Shown here: positions 36,292 to 47,419 of the stretch, piece after piece
How the letters are laid out: each line of letters begins with the position of its first letter
How positions within the stretch are numbered: position 1 is the stretch's first letter
Source: Mytilus galloprovincialis
Lineage: Eukaryota; Mollusca; Bivalvia; Mytilida; Mytilidae
Assembly: GCF_965363235.1 (NCBI RefSeq)
Contig: NC_134838.1
Span: 6,205,001-6,269,000 of the forward strand
DNA length: 64,000 nt
Direction of reading: 5' to 3'
Made by a program: the position numbers and the translations under genes
The notes under the pieces: generated by a model
The model's database searches: none
What the model was told of the DNA's origin: nothing
What the model saw: only the letters and a program-made list of their open reading frames with translations

Positions 36292-37393
36292 ATTATAAGC
36301 TTGTATCATCTGTGTATTGAAAGTAACAGGATAATTCAAGAAATAAAAAAATATTTTTTAATTTTAAAAGATAATTTTCATTTACCGGTACTCTAGCTCT
36401 TACTGTTGTGTGCCTTAAGTAAAATAGATACATCGAATAGTCAATCAAAAAAACACAGAAATCATATATTTTCAGAGAATTTAAGGGACAATTGTTGAAA
36501 ATGTTGTTTTGTTTTTGTTTTAATGATAAATGATAATGGGAGACAACTCCTTACAGCAATGTAATTTCTTTCTCAGCTGTTTATATCATGTTAGATTAAT
36601 TTTCATTTATTTATTTGGTGGTTTTTTTTTCAATATCTCAATTCCAACTTCATTAACTGTTTGAATATTCATTTAGTATTAATTTTATCAAATACAGCTT
36701 TAACATTTAGTAGCATCCCGAAAAAATAATCAAATAACTCAGACACAATGCAGAATAATGTATTTGTCAGCAACCCAAGTAGACAACTTTTAGCATGTAC
36801 CATTCATTATTATGATTTCAAAAAATCATTTTGTAATTCATAAAAGATGTTTTGTTTAAAGCTGGGTGTGAAAACTTTATAGTAAACTATAAAACGTGAG
36901 ATTATTAGCAAGGGTTATATTTCTGCTAATTTTGTAAATTTGATAACATTGCAAATATGTTCCCTTCCACTTAGATTTGAAAGTTGATGAAGTTCAGTAT
37001 TAGTATTAGGGATCACAAACATGTTTGGCACTAAAATTGCAAAGTCAGGTTTCCAGTATTTTCTACTTTACACTAATTTTATAAAATAGGAAATCAATGG
37101 ACATTTTTGTGTATGCCTTTATTTGACTTGCATGTAATATAGTTGTAATGCAACACCCATACACAGATCACTCGTTGAACTGAACATAAATAAGATAAAA
37201 GTTTTTTTGTTTTTTTTAAATTCAGTCTCAACTAATCTAATTATTTGATAAAATCATTACATGAAGTTCTGCATTTGAGGTATAGTATGTTCTATAGAAT
37301 TTTAACAAGTATTTTTTAATGTGCCAATGTTTGTAGTCATACTGCATTTGTTTTTGATTTTTTTTTATTATTATTATTTGTATAGTGTAAAAT

Positions 37394-37423
37394 CAAGGAG
37401 GTTATATATATATGACCTCCTTG
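37394..37423. repeat. Near-perfect 30-bp palindrome
   Basis: CAAGGAGGTTATATA is followed at once by TATATGACCTCCTTG: arms of 15 bp with one mismatch and no spacer. Confidence 0.85.
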
Positions 37424-37984
37424 GTATAATGATTTTTTTTAACAACAAATAATGTTGTTTTTACTGACAATATTTCATATTTATCTTTTTATTTTTAGAT
37501 TTTTATCATATACACATAATTCTTGTTGATAATTTTTTTTTTGCGTCAAATATTCTTTATACTATAATTCTGGTAATTATGAAATAATTTGAAAAGTGAT
37601 TTGCTTTTTCTTATGATATAAATTGGTTTGAAACAGGATTTTCAGTTGAGAGTGTGGTTAAACATGATTTCCCATCCAACTATTAATTTATTAGGTCAGA
37701 TAGTTTCAGTAGTTCCTATAACTTGGTGTTGATTGATATCAAACTTTAATCTTTCAAATGCAAATGGTATTTCCAGATACTACTGTGCAAATTTGTACCA
37801 ACATTGCAGAAATTTTCCCTAATAATATGAGCCTACTTAATTTAAAAGAGGGTTACTTTTGTATCTTACTGAATCATGAAATATTTCCAGTAAAAGTAGG
37901 ACCTGGAATATAGATTGTGGACCTTTCAGTTAGGAGTGTCAAAGGTCCTGGACCTTCCAGTACCAAATGTTCATTTGAAACCCT

Positions 37985-38650
37985 TGGCTCGAAAGATACC
38001 AGAGGTACATTCAAACTCATTTGCCACAGTAAATTGACAACACCATGGCTAAAACAGAAAAAGAAAAATAGACAAACAATAGTACACAAAACACAACAAA
38101 GAAAACTAAAGACTCAGCAATATGAACCCCAGCAAAAATTGGGGGTGATCTCGGGTGTTCTGGAATTGTAAACAGATCATGTTCCACGTGTGACACCCGT
38201 TTTGTTGCTTATGTTAGTACAAACCCGGTAATAAGTCTAAAGGGGGCCAGATTGTAGCTACGACATAAGAAACATATCCCCTATCATTTGTGAAATTGAT
38301 ATTCCATAATTGTCAACTAACTTGTGATGGTCTCAGTAAAACTTATAAAGGGACGATTTCAACTTAACCACTTGGAACTCTCAGTTTAAAAGTTTTCTTG
38401 TGAGCAGCAACTCTCTATCAAGAAAATCATGATATTCAGATAGGAAATATAAGCCCTTATCAACTGAGAGATAAATACTCTGTATGCAGGTGCTGCTTGA
38501 ATGTTTCTACATAGAAATAGAAAGTTCACAATTGGCAAGCTGAAATCATCTCTTTTGTGAATATTTAATTTTATCAAATGCAACTAGAAATTGGCAATTA
38601 GGGTTGGTTGAAAACATAACTTTACAACAACTACCATGGATTCAAACTGT
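37985..38650 (-). mobile_element. Penelope-like element, truncated copy A
   Basis: In reverse orientation it carries the 3' tail (CATTTCGGTATC-type block, GGTGTCACACG, GAACACCCGAGATCACCCC) and then the C-terminal part of the reverse transcriptase found intact at 44535-45134. It is degenerate and 5'-truncated, with internal loss near 38560-38600. Confidence 0.75.
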
Positions 38651-38799
38651 AAAAAAAAATGTATAAACAAAAAATATACTCCACAGAAAGAAAAAAAACT
38701 AAATTCAAACAATTGATACATCCCCATGGAGACTTATTTTTAGATTTGTTATTGAGTAACAGAGATTATATAAAACAACTGAATAGCTTAATAAAATTA

Positions 38800-38975
38800 A
38801 CGGTACCAATTTTCTTGCACCAGATGCGCATTTCGACAATACATGTCTCTTCAGTGATGCTCGTGGCCAAAATATTTGAAATCCAAAGCTTATATAAAAG
38901 ATGAAGAGCTATAATCCAAAAGGTCCAAAAAGTATAGCCAAATCCGTGAAAGGAATCAGAGCTTTGCATGAGGGA
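38800..38975. mobile_element. Dispersed bivalve repeat fragment
   Basis: Contains TTTCTTGCACCAGATGCGCA, TCTCTTCAGTGATGCTCGTG and AAAGATGAAGAGCTATAATC. I recognise the order as a common molluscan interspersed repeat; no coding content. Confidence 0.6.
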
Positions 38976-39435
38976 GATACATTCCTTAATTTATAATAAT
39001 TTCTATCATTTTGTAACAGTAAATTTTAATAACTTATTTATTCCTTCATAAAAATTCAGAACAATGAAAAGAGTAGTATTATATCTCTCAGAAGAACACT
39101 TCATTTACAGAGATCCCTCAGAACAGAAAATCCTAACAAATATGGTTTAAGAAGAATAGTTCAAATTTGGTTTATTATGGCTTATAAAGTTTTCCATGAT
39201 AAAATTGCTGCAATTTACAAAACAATTAACAACATGGACAAGATAGAGTGTTTAGAGTGTCTATAAAAATAAATATAAATCCCCAAAAAGCAACAGGCCA
39301 AGATGATAATATTGACATAGCCCTAAAACAGAATACTTGGACATATATACTCAATGAAATTTTCACAGAACCAATACAAAGAGGAAATAGTCCTTGTGAT
39401 TTGAACCATGCTGATGCCGCACCTGGGAATGATTT

Positions 39436-40985
39436 ATTTTGTCTTGGGGAGGGATAAATCCTACTTTGTAAAGAATCACTCTGATTCAAATAAAAAATTC
39501 TCTGAAACTGACATTATAAACATGCTTGTTTTCTTGATTGATAAAATATTTTTTACTTTTGAAGGACGTGTTTTTCAAGACTGTCTGCATTCTAATGGGA
39601 AGGAATTGTGCCCCTCTTTTTGCTGACTTGTTTCTTTATTATTATTAGGCTGACTTCATACAGGAACTTCTTAGGTAGAAAGATAAGAAGTTAGCAATAT
39701 CCTTTAACTTTACTTTCCGCTATATAGATGATGTTCTCTCACTAAATTTGGTGGCTATGTTGAATGTATTTATCCCATCGAACTAGAGATAAAGGATACG
39801 ACAGATGCAGTTAAGTCGGCCTCATATTTTGACTTTCATCTAGAAATTGACAATGAGGGTCGGTTGAAAACAAAACTTAACGACAAACAAGAATGTGTCC
39901 AAAGTACACGGATGTCCCACTCGCACTATCCTTTTCCATGTTCTATTGACCGTGAAATTGGGTAATTATCTAATTTGGCATTAAAATTAGAAAGATCATA
40001 TCATAAGCAACAAGTGTACTAAGTTTCAAGTTGATTGGACTTCAGCTTCATCAAAAACTACCTTGACCAAAAACTTTAACCTGAAACTCCCACTTTCATT
40101 TTCTATGTTCAGTGGACCGTGAAATTGGGGTCAAAAGTCTAATTTGGCTTAAAAATAAGAAAGATAATCTCATAAGCAACAAGTGTACTAAGTTTCAAGT
40201 TGATTGGACTTCAGCTTCATCAAAAACTACCTTGACCAAAAACTTTAACCCTGGACGGACGAACGGAACCACAGACGGACGGACGGACGAATGGAGCCAC
40301 AGACCAGAAAACATAATGCCCCTCTACTATCGTATTTGGGGCATAAAAATTTGATTTCAGCTTCCAAAAGTGAACTTTCCATTTTTATGTAGCAACATTC
40401 CATTAGCGCCTGCATACGGAGTTTATATCTCTCAATTGATACGATATTCCCGAGCTTGTATTTCCTATCATGATTTTCTTGATAGATGGATGCTGCTCAC
40501 AAGGAAGCTATTCAACCAAGAGTTCCAAATAGTGAAGTTGAAATAATCCCTTCGTAAATTATATGGACGCCATCACGAGTTGCAAGGTTGACCGTTATGA
40601 AATAACTGTTTCACAGATGACATCGGATATGTTCCTTTAGTCGTAACTACAATCTACTTTTCTTTTAATCACGAAAGACCTACCGATTTAGACTATCTAC
40701 CGGGTTTGTAATAACATGAGCCTGATGCCGGGTGCCACATGTGGAGCAGGCTTACCAATCCGGAGCACTAGAGATCACACCTAGTTTTTGGTGGAGTTTG
40801 TGTTGCTTGGTCTTAAGTTTTCTATGTTGTGTCTTGTGTACTATTATTTGTCTGTTTGTCTTTCTATTTTTAAGACATGGCGTTGTAAGTTTATTTTCTC
40901 TCTATGAGTTAAAGTTTAACTGTCCTTCGCCCCTCCTACTTATCTCACAAACAAGTACTTTAAAGCAACATTATGAAGAAAATTG
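39436..40985 (+). mobile_element. Penelope-like element, copy B, broken and with a nested insertion
   Basis: Encodes in shifted frames GRDKSYFVKNHSDSNKKFSE, an AD-loop region, RYIDDVLS and the C-terminal part (APAYGVYISQLIRYSRAC), then the 3' tail to about 40985. Compared with 44100-45430 it lacks bases before RYIDD, carries a stop in the LLR.KDKK region, and is split at 39886 by a 463-bp element. Confidence 0.8.
39886..40348 (+). mobile_element. Dispersed repeat family E inserted in Penelope-like copy B
   Basis: Starts ACAAGAATGTGTCCAAAGTA, ends CTCTACTATCGTATTTGGGG then CATAAAAA. Inside, a ~140-bp module (GTGGACCGTGAAATTGGGG, then AAGCAACAAGTGTACTAAGT, then CTACCTTGACCAAAAACTTT) occurs twice, and GGACGGACGGACGA follows. 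A second copy is at 53513-53952. The flanking Penelope-like frame resumes directly afterwards. Confidence 0.85.
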
Positions 40986-41539
40986 ACTCTTGTAACTACT
41001 TTATGACCAGCAAAAGGATTCAAAGTAATTGAATACAGATCTTACTTAAAATGACAAACACAACATTGATTTAAAACAGATAGATCCAGTGAATCTATGG
41101 TCTTTCTTTATGAACAATAACATGGATTCAGAGCTAATGATGCATTGAAATACATTTCTTACTTGTAATGCTTGAAATGACAAACAACATGGATTAAAGC
41201 ATACTAATTTGGTGAAACACATATCTTACTGTATAACTTACGACATGGATTTCGAGAAAATAGAACCAATGAATTGCAGATCTTACTTTACGACCAACAG
41301 AAAGATTCAAATCAAACTAATCCATTGAAATACAGATCTTACATAAAATCTCCAACAACAAGGATGGATTTAATGCAAAAAGAATTATTGAATCACAAAT
41401 CTTACGTGATGACAAAAAAAAACATGTATACAAAGCAAAAGGATCCAGTGAATTGCAGATCTAACTGTATCGCCAACATCATGGATTCAGTGTAAGTGAA
41501 CCATAAAAAGTTTCAAATTTAAACACAAGTCTTACTTTA
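40986..41539. repeat. Degenerate ~60-bp tandem array, left block
   Basis: Words ACAGATCTTACTT, TATGACCAACAACATGG and ATTCAAAGCAAAAGGATCC recur every ~60 bp with heavy divergence. For example GCAGATCTTAC is at 41276, ACAGATCTTAC at 41333, ACAAATCTTAC at 41395 and GCAGATCTAAC at 41455. This is an old, decayed minisatellite. Confidence 0.8.
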
Positions 41540-42379
41540 AAAAAAGGGACGAAAAATACCAGAGGGACAGTCAAACTCATAAATCGAAAATAACTGACAA
41601 CGCCATGGCTAAAATTGAAAACGACAAACAGACAAACATTGAAGACCTGTCGGTGACCTTCTGCTGTTGTCTGCTCTATGGTCGGGTTGTTGTCTCTTTG
41701 ACACATTCCCCATTTCCATTCTCAGTTTTAAACAATAGTACACATGACACATCATAGAAAACTAAAGAATAAGCAACACGAACCCCACCAAAAACTAGGG
41801 GTGGTCTCAGGTGCTCCGGAAGGGTAAGCAGATCCTGCTCCACATGTGGCACCCGTCGTGTTGCTCAAATTATTACAAATGCGGTAAAGAGTCTAATTCG
41901 GTATCATATTCATGAAAGGGAAGGGGATTGTATCCGATATCATTTGAGAAACGGTTATTCCATAACGGTCAATCAACTCGTGATGGCGTCCGTAAAATTT
42001 TCGAAGGGATGATTTCAACTTCACCATTTGGAACTATTGGTTGAATAGATTCCTTGTGAGCAGCAACCCTTTATCAAGAAAATCATGATAGGAAACGCAA
42101 GCACGGGAATTTCGTATTAATTGGGAGATATATATACCCCGTATGCAGGTGCTGCTGGAATATTGCTACTAAGAAATGGAGAGTTCACAATTTGAAAGCT
42201 GAAATAATCTCTTTTGTCGTAAAGTTTTGTTTTCAACCGACCCTCATTGTCAATTTCTAGATGTTAGTCAATATATGAGGCAGACAACTGTATCTGTAGT
42301 ATTCTTTATCTCTAATTCGATGGGATAGATGCGTTCAACATAGTCCCCAAATTTGGAATTATTTAGTGAAAGAACATCA
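41540..42379 (-). mobile_element. Penelope-like element, copy C, inserted in the degenerate array
   Basis: In reverse it carries the RT from the RYIDD region to the C-terminus and the 3' tail. The array stops at CTTACTTTA on one side and resumes with AATGACTAACAACATCG on the other. The tail is itself interrupted at 41636-41731 by a short family B piece (GAAGACCTGTCGGTGACC). Confidence 0.8.
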
Positions 42380-42830
42380 TAATGACTAACAACATCGATG
42401 GAATCAAAGCAACAAGATTTGGTGAATCACAGTTCTTACTTGATAAACAACAGCATGGGTTCAAAGCAATAATGGTCCATTACATTACAGATCTAACTAG
42501 TTACTTTATGACCAAAAGCATGGATTCAGTGCCAATGAGCAATTGAAACACTGATCTTACTTAAAATGACTAACAACATCGATGAATTTAAAGCAAAAAA
42601 AATATTTAGTGGATCACAGACCTATTTTTTTGACTAACAAAATTAATCGAAGCAAATAGATTAATTTCATATCATAATTTTAAACCAATAATATGTGAAT
42701 AGCTGATTTTACTTTATGACCAACAACATGGTCTCAAAGCGGCAAAAGGATCCAGGAAATCACAAATCTGATTTTATGATCTACAAAAGGAGTCAAAGCA
42801 TGTAGCATAACGAAATCAGAAATCTATATT
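42380..42830. repeat. Degenerate ~60-bp tandem array, right block
   Basis: Same words as 40986-41539 (GAATCACAGTTCTTACTT, TTTATGACCAACAACATGG, CAAAGCGGCAAAAGGATCC). It ends near 42830 and gives way to LINE sequence. Confidence 0.75.
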
Positions 42831-44285
42831 TTAATTAGATAGGGAATAACAGAAGAAAGGTAAAATTCAGGCCAGGAAAGATAACAGAAGAGTACTAAGT
42901 AAGTAAAATTGCCAAACTGAGGAGAGAACAACACAACTTAACAAAGTGCTTCAAGAAAACAAAGGTACACAAACAAAAGTCATTAAAAGAGCTAAGCGAT
43001 GTCAACAGGGAGAATATACAAACGCAATCTTGGCAAAGCGGGTTACAACATATACTAGTATGCTTGAGAACAACTATAGCAACACCTCAGTTCAGAAAGG
43101 TGGACTACCAGGAGTACAAGGGTGCCTCGAACATACCAGCATTTAAACAAAGACTATCCAAGAAGTCAAAGCGAAAATAGTTGATTTGACTGTCATGTGG
43201 TAAGACCTGGCAAATGTTTACGGAAGTATACCACACAAGCTAGTAGACTTAACCTTGAATAAATACCACATACCTGCTATGGGTAGACAAATGCTTCAGC
43301 ACTATTTCAACAACTTTATAATGAGGCTTACAGTTGCAGACTACACAACAGCGTGACAGAGACAAGAAGTGGCAATTGTTACAAGATGTACCATATCAAT
43401 AGTTCTATTCGTAGCAGCAATGGATCTACTAGTAGAATCAGCAGATCAGATGAACAGAGGGTCCGTAATGTCATCTTGGGTCAGTCAGCCACCAACAAGA
43501 GTATTTATGGATGGCATGACAATAACAGCAAAGTCAGTTCTGGAAGGTAAGTGGATACTGTAAGATTTATGTGAGTTTATAGACTGGGCACGCATGAACT
43601 TCAAGCCTTCAAAGTCAAGGAGTCTATTGTTAAAGAAAGAAACGGTACAGGACAGAAAGATCAGAATTGGAGGATACATCATTTCAACTATAATCATAGG
43701 TCTGTTATGTGTTCCTTTGGAATTTCAACCAAAGATGAAGAACTGGATCTTCCATCACTGTATTGGATATCTAAACTACATAAGTGTCCTTACAAACCAC
43801 GGTATATAGCTGGGTCTTCCAAGTGCTCCACGAAACCTCTTTCTAAATTATTAACATCTATTTTATCAGCAATCAAAGACGGGCTTCAAAGTTATTGTGA
43901 AACTGCCTATTCTAGAGGGGGCGTGAATCAGATGTGGATACTTAAAAATTCCAAAGATCTTTAAGATTACATACAATCTAACTCTATTTCATCTTGTAAC
44001 AGTATTAAAACATTTGACTTTTCTACTCTTTACACAAGTATTCCACATTCCAAACTAACAGACAAATTGAAAGAGTTGGTATTACTTTGCTTCATAAAAA
44101 AGAATGGCCAACGTTGATACAAGTATCTTGTCTTAGGGAGGGACAAATCCTACTTTGTAAAGAATCACTCTGCTTCAAACAAAAAATTCTCTGAAACTGA
44201 TATTATCAAGATGCTTGATTTCTTGATTGACAACATATTTGTTACGTTCGGAGGACGTGTTTTTCAACAGACTGTCGGCATTCCA

Positions 44286-44533
44286 AGGCCACAATTAAAA
44301 ATATTTTGGTTTGCCCAAACCCTACCCAAAGGTTGAGACAGTGGGTAGGTAGGTAGGCATTTTCTTTTCTTTTTTCAAAAAGAGAAATTGAAGTATCGGG
44401 TGTTTATTAGTCTTCATGCCTATCTGATTAAAAAAAAACTTCTTCAAATCAGGACAATAAAAGAATTTGAGTAGGCAGCTTTTTTCTGGGTAGGTAGCGT
44501 TTGGGCAAACAAACCTATTCTTTTTTATGGCCT
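44286..44533. mobile_element. ~247-bp MITE inside the Penelope-like element
   Basis: The RT codons for GIP-MGTN are split: GGCATTCCA precedes and ATGGGAACAAAC follows. The insert begins AGGCCACAATTAAAAATATT and ends TTCTTTTTTATGGCCT. A second inner inverted pair is GGTTTGCCCAAACCCTACC against GGTAGCGTTTGGGCAAAC. Removing it restores the frame. Confidence 0.85.
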
Positions 44534-44534
44534 A

Positions 44535-45134
44535 ATGGGAACAAACTTTGCCCCTCTACTTTCCGACTTGTTTCCTTATTATTATGAGGCTGACTTCATG
44601 TTGGAACTTCTTAGGAAGAAAGATAAGAAGTTGGCAACATCCTTTAACTCTACTTTCCGCTATATAGATGATGTTCTCTCACTAAATAATTCTAAATTTG
44701 GTGGCTATGTTGAATGTATTTATCCCATCGAACTAGAGATAAAGGATACGACAGATGCAGTTAAGTCGGCCTCATATCTTGACTTTCATCTAGAAATTGA
44801 CAATGAGGGTCGGTTGAAAACAAAACTTTACGACAAAAGAGATGATTTCAGCTTTCAAATTGTGAACTTTCCATTTCTAAGTAGCAACATTCCAGCAGCA
44901 CCTGCATACGGGGTATATACCTACCAATTGATACGATATTCCCGTGCTTGCATCTCCTATCATGATTTTCTTGATAAAGAGTTGCTGTTCTCAAGGAAGC
45001 CATTAATCCAAGAGTTCCAAATGGTGAAGTTGAAATCATCCCTTTGTAAATTTTACGGACGCCATCACGAGTTGGTTGACCGTTATGGAATAACCGTTTC
45101 ACAAATGATATCGGATATGTTCCTTACGTCGTAA
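44535..45134 (+). pseudogene. Penelope-like reverse transcriptase, 3' part (intact 199-codon frame)
   Basis: The frame runs from GTNFAPLLSDLF through RYIDDVLSL to the stop. It covers RT motifs B and C, the thumb and a C-terminal region (APAYGVYTYQLIRYSRAC; KFYGRHHELVDRYGITVS). The Met at 44535 is an internal residue (GIP-MGTN), not a natural start. The same segment is present, decayed, at 37985-38650, 39436-40690 and 41740-42379. Confidence 0.8.
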
Positions 45135-46906
45135 CTACAATCCCCTTCCCTTTCATGAATGTGACCTACCAAATTAGACTATTTACCGGATTTGTTATCA
45201 CATAAGCAACACAACGGGTGCCAAATATGGAGCAGGATCTGCTTACCCTTCCGGAGCACCTGAGATCACCCCTAGTTTTTTGGTGGGGTTTCGTGTTGTT
45301 TATTCTTTAGTTTTCTATGTTGTGTAATGTGTGCTGTTGTTTCTTTGTCGTTTTCATTTTTAGCCATTGCGTTGTCAGTTTGTTTTAGATTTATGAGTTT
45401 GACTGTCCCTTTGGTATCTTTCGTCCCTCTTTTATGGAGAAAACAGTACGAAGTACCTCTAACTAAAGTTGAAAGTTTAGAAGGGATGTTCAACAACTTA
45501 CGCAAATGGCTTGGAGTTCCAAAGAGTTTTAGCAGCATTGGTTTGTACAGCACCAGTTCAAAACTTCAACTACCACTGTCTTCTATTAGAGAAGTTTATT
45601 AAAGTCACCAAAACCAGACAAGTTATGATGCTAAGATACATTAAAGATGACAAGGTGAAAGACTTAGAGGCAAATGTTGATCTTAGGATAGGAAGGAAAT
45701 GGGTGACCAAGAGCGCTGTTGAAGATGTAGAGAGACGATTTAGACACAGAGACATAGTGGGAGTGGTAACATCGGGCGAGGACGACTTGGTGTTGGCTAC
45801 ATTCAGCAACCATTATGGCAAGAGCCGTCAGTATGAAACAAAAAGGGCAATATATGAAGTGGGAAGACCAAAAAGATATGTTTGCATGAAATGTGGAGAA
45901 TGAATGGACGGACAGATAATAAAAAAGGTACGAATGATACTAAAGGGACATCCAAACTCCTAGATCAAAAATAAACTGACAACGCCATGGCTAGAAATAA
46001 AAAGACAAACAGACAAATGATAGTACAGAAGACACAACATAAATAAGCTTCCTACTAAGATCCCTATACGACGTACTACTAACACCCACGCACCTTTCTA
46101 TGTGGAAACAGATTGAAGACCCTAGTTGTAAAAGAGGGGCGGAAGATACCAAACATTACCAAAGGGAAATTCAAACTAGATCGAAAATAAACTAAGTTGC
46201 GCGGTAAGCGAGCAAACCTAGAACATGTTTTCTCGTCCTGTAGGACAACTCTGAAGGATGGTAGATATACATGGCGCCATGATCAAGTCCTTCAATATAG
46301 AAGCAGTCTTGGACATATACTCAGGACACACAGAGGAGGAAGAAGATTTAGATAGAGAAGGGGCTTAAGTTCACCAACTTCGTCAAAAGAGGTGGAGAGT
46401 CATCTAGAAACACATACGGTATAGCAAAGCCAGTGGTATCCTAGCAACAGCAAATGACTGGGAGATGCAATCTGACGTTGGGGAAAGGCCACCTTCCCAA
46501 GAGAGATTTTAACAACAACACTCCGACCAGCATGTGCTGTGGTCCAGAATCAACAGACTGGTAGAGAACTGTCACGGGGAACAAGAGTGGAAGAATCCCA
46601 TGAGAGAAAGCTTACGAAGTACCAGGAATTGGTAACAGACGTCCAAGAGAAGATTGGGGAACATGATATTTCCAGTAGAGGTAGGCTGTAACGTTAGAGA
46701 CTTTGTTTCAAACGATTTGAAGTGTCTTGGGTCCCTATGAATAACTGTACCAGTAAGAAGGGACCCCATTGGAAACATATCCAGAAATCAACGCCACTTT
46801 GCTTATTTGAATATTATACTAAAGAAATCGGATACGGGTCACGGAAATTACATCAAAATCGAAGCGAGAGGCTTTTAACATTGCAGTGTAAAATACAGGC
46901 TAAAAT

Positions 46907-47100
46907 GGCTTAAACTGGACACCAGGACATGCCAACATAAAAGGAAATGACGAGGCAGACTCCCTAGCAAAAGAAGCTGCTAAAGAAGCAGAATCACTAG
47001 CAGTTGATGACATAGTGTTTACAAAACAAGATGTAAAAAAAGCAGCTAGAAATTCTGTTACAAAAAAAATGGCAACGAAGATGGGAAAACAGTAATGCTG
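46907..47100 (+). mobile_element. LINE RNase H fragment, forward
   Basis: Encodes LNWTPGHANIKGNDEADSLA and KEAAKEAESLAVDDIVF, the C-terminal part of an RNase H domain (the GNxxAD block). Frame is lost near 47095. Its first 68 bp are repeated inverted at 47460-47530. Confidence 0.75.
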
Positions 47101-47419
47101 GACGTCATTATTTCAGAAAAAAAAACCCTGGATAAAACAGTTATATGTTGTGTTAGTACTTTATTATTCTGTTTTGAAAATTAAAGCCAAATAGTATCAT
47201 GACCAACTTCCAACGGAGCATGTTTATGTTATCCATGCCCACCGTCATTTTGCACCAAATTTATGAAATTTTGCAAGTCTTTTCGAATAATTCTCTAGAA
47301 AATATTTCAATAGGTTTTAAAATTTATATTGTAAATATACACACTGCACTTATTCATAGATAAATAAAAAATATATTGTACCCTTACATCCAATCACAGC
47401 GCTCCTAATTTGACTTCCT

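Larger units (their letters stand above)
35293..37984. other. 3' untranslated/intergenic DNA
   Basis: AT-rich, no further exon recognised. It contains a MITE copy (36078-36291) and a palindrome (37394-37423). The poly(A) site of the upstream gene could not be fixed with confidence. Confidence 0.5.
43697..45435 (+). mobile_element. Penelope-like retroelement, best copy, interrupted by a MITE
   Basis: Encodes LPSLYWISKLHKCPYKPRY and AGSSKCSTKPLSKLLTSIL (fingers), IKTFDFSTLYTSIPHSKL (motif A), GRDKSYFVKNHS, then after the MITE GTNFAPLLSDLF (motif B), FRYIDDVLSL (motif C, both Asp kept) and a C-terminal domain ending at TAA near 45134. A non-coding 3' tail with GGAGCACCTGAGATCACCCC follows. Breaks occur before the MITE, at DL*DYI near 43964 and KNGQR near 44110. 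No GIY-YIG endonuclease was recognised. Confidence 0.8.
42850..46735 (+). mobile_element. LINE retrotransposon remnant carrying a nested Penelope-like element
   Basis: Three collinear parts survive. At 42850-43690 is RT with DLANVYGSIPHKLVDLTL (motif A), a TRCTISIVLFVAAMDLL motif B and a motif C reading FMDGM instead of xxDD, then ARMNFKPSKSRSLLLKK. At 45436-45903 is the post-RT part with RKWLGVPKSFSSIGLY and, after a frameshift, RHRDIVGVVTSGEDDLVL. At 46195-46735 is the C-terminus with NLEHVFSSCRTTLKDGRYTW and FPVEVGC. Stops interrupt each part. The Penelope-like element 43697-45435 and a reverse tail fragment at 45904-46190 split it. Confidence 0.75.
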
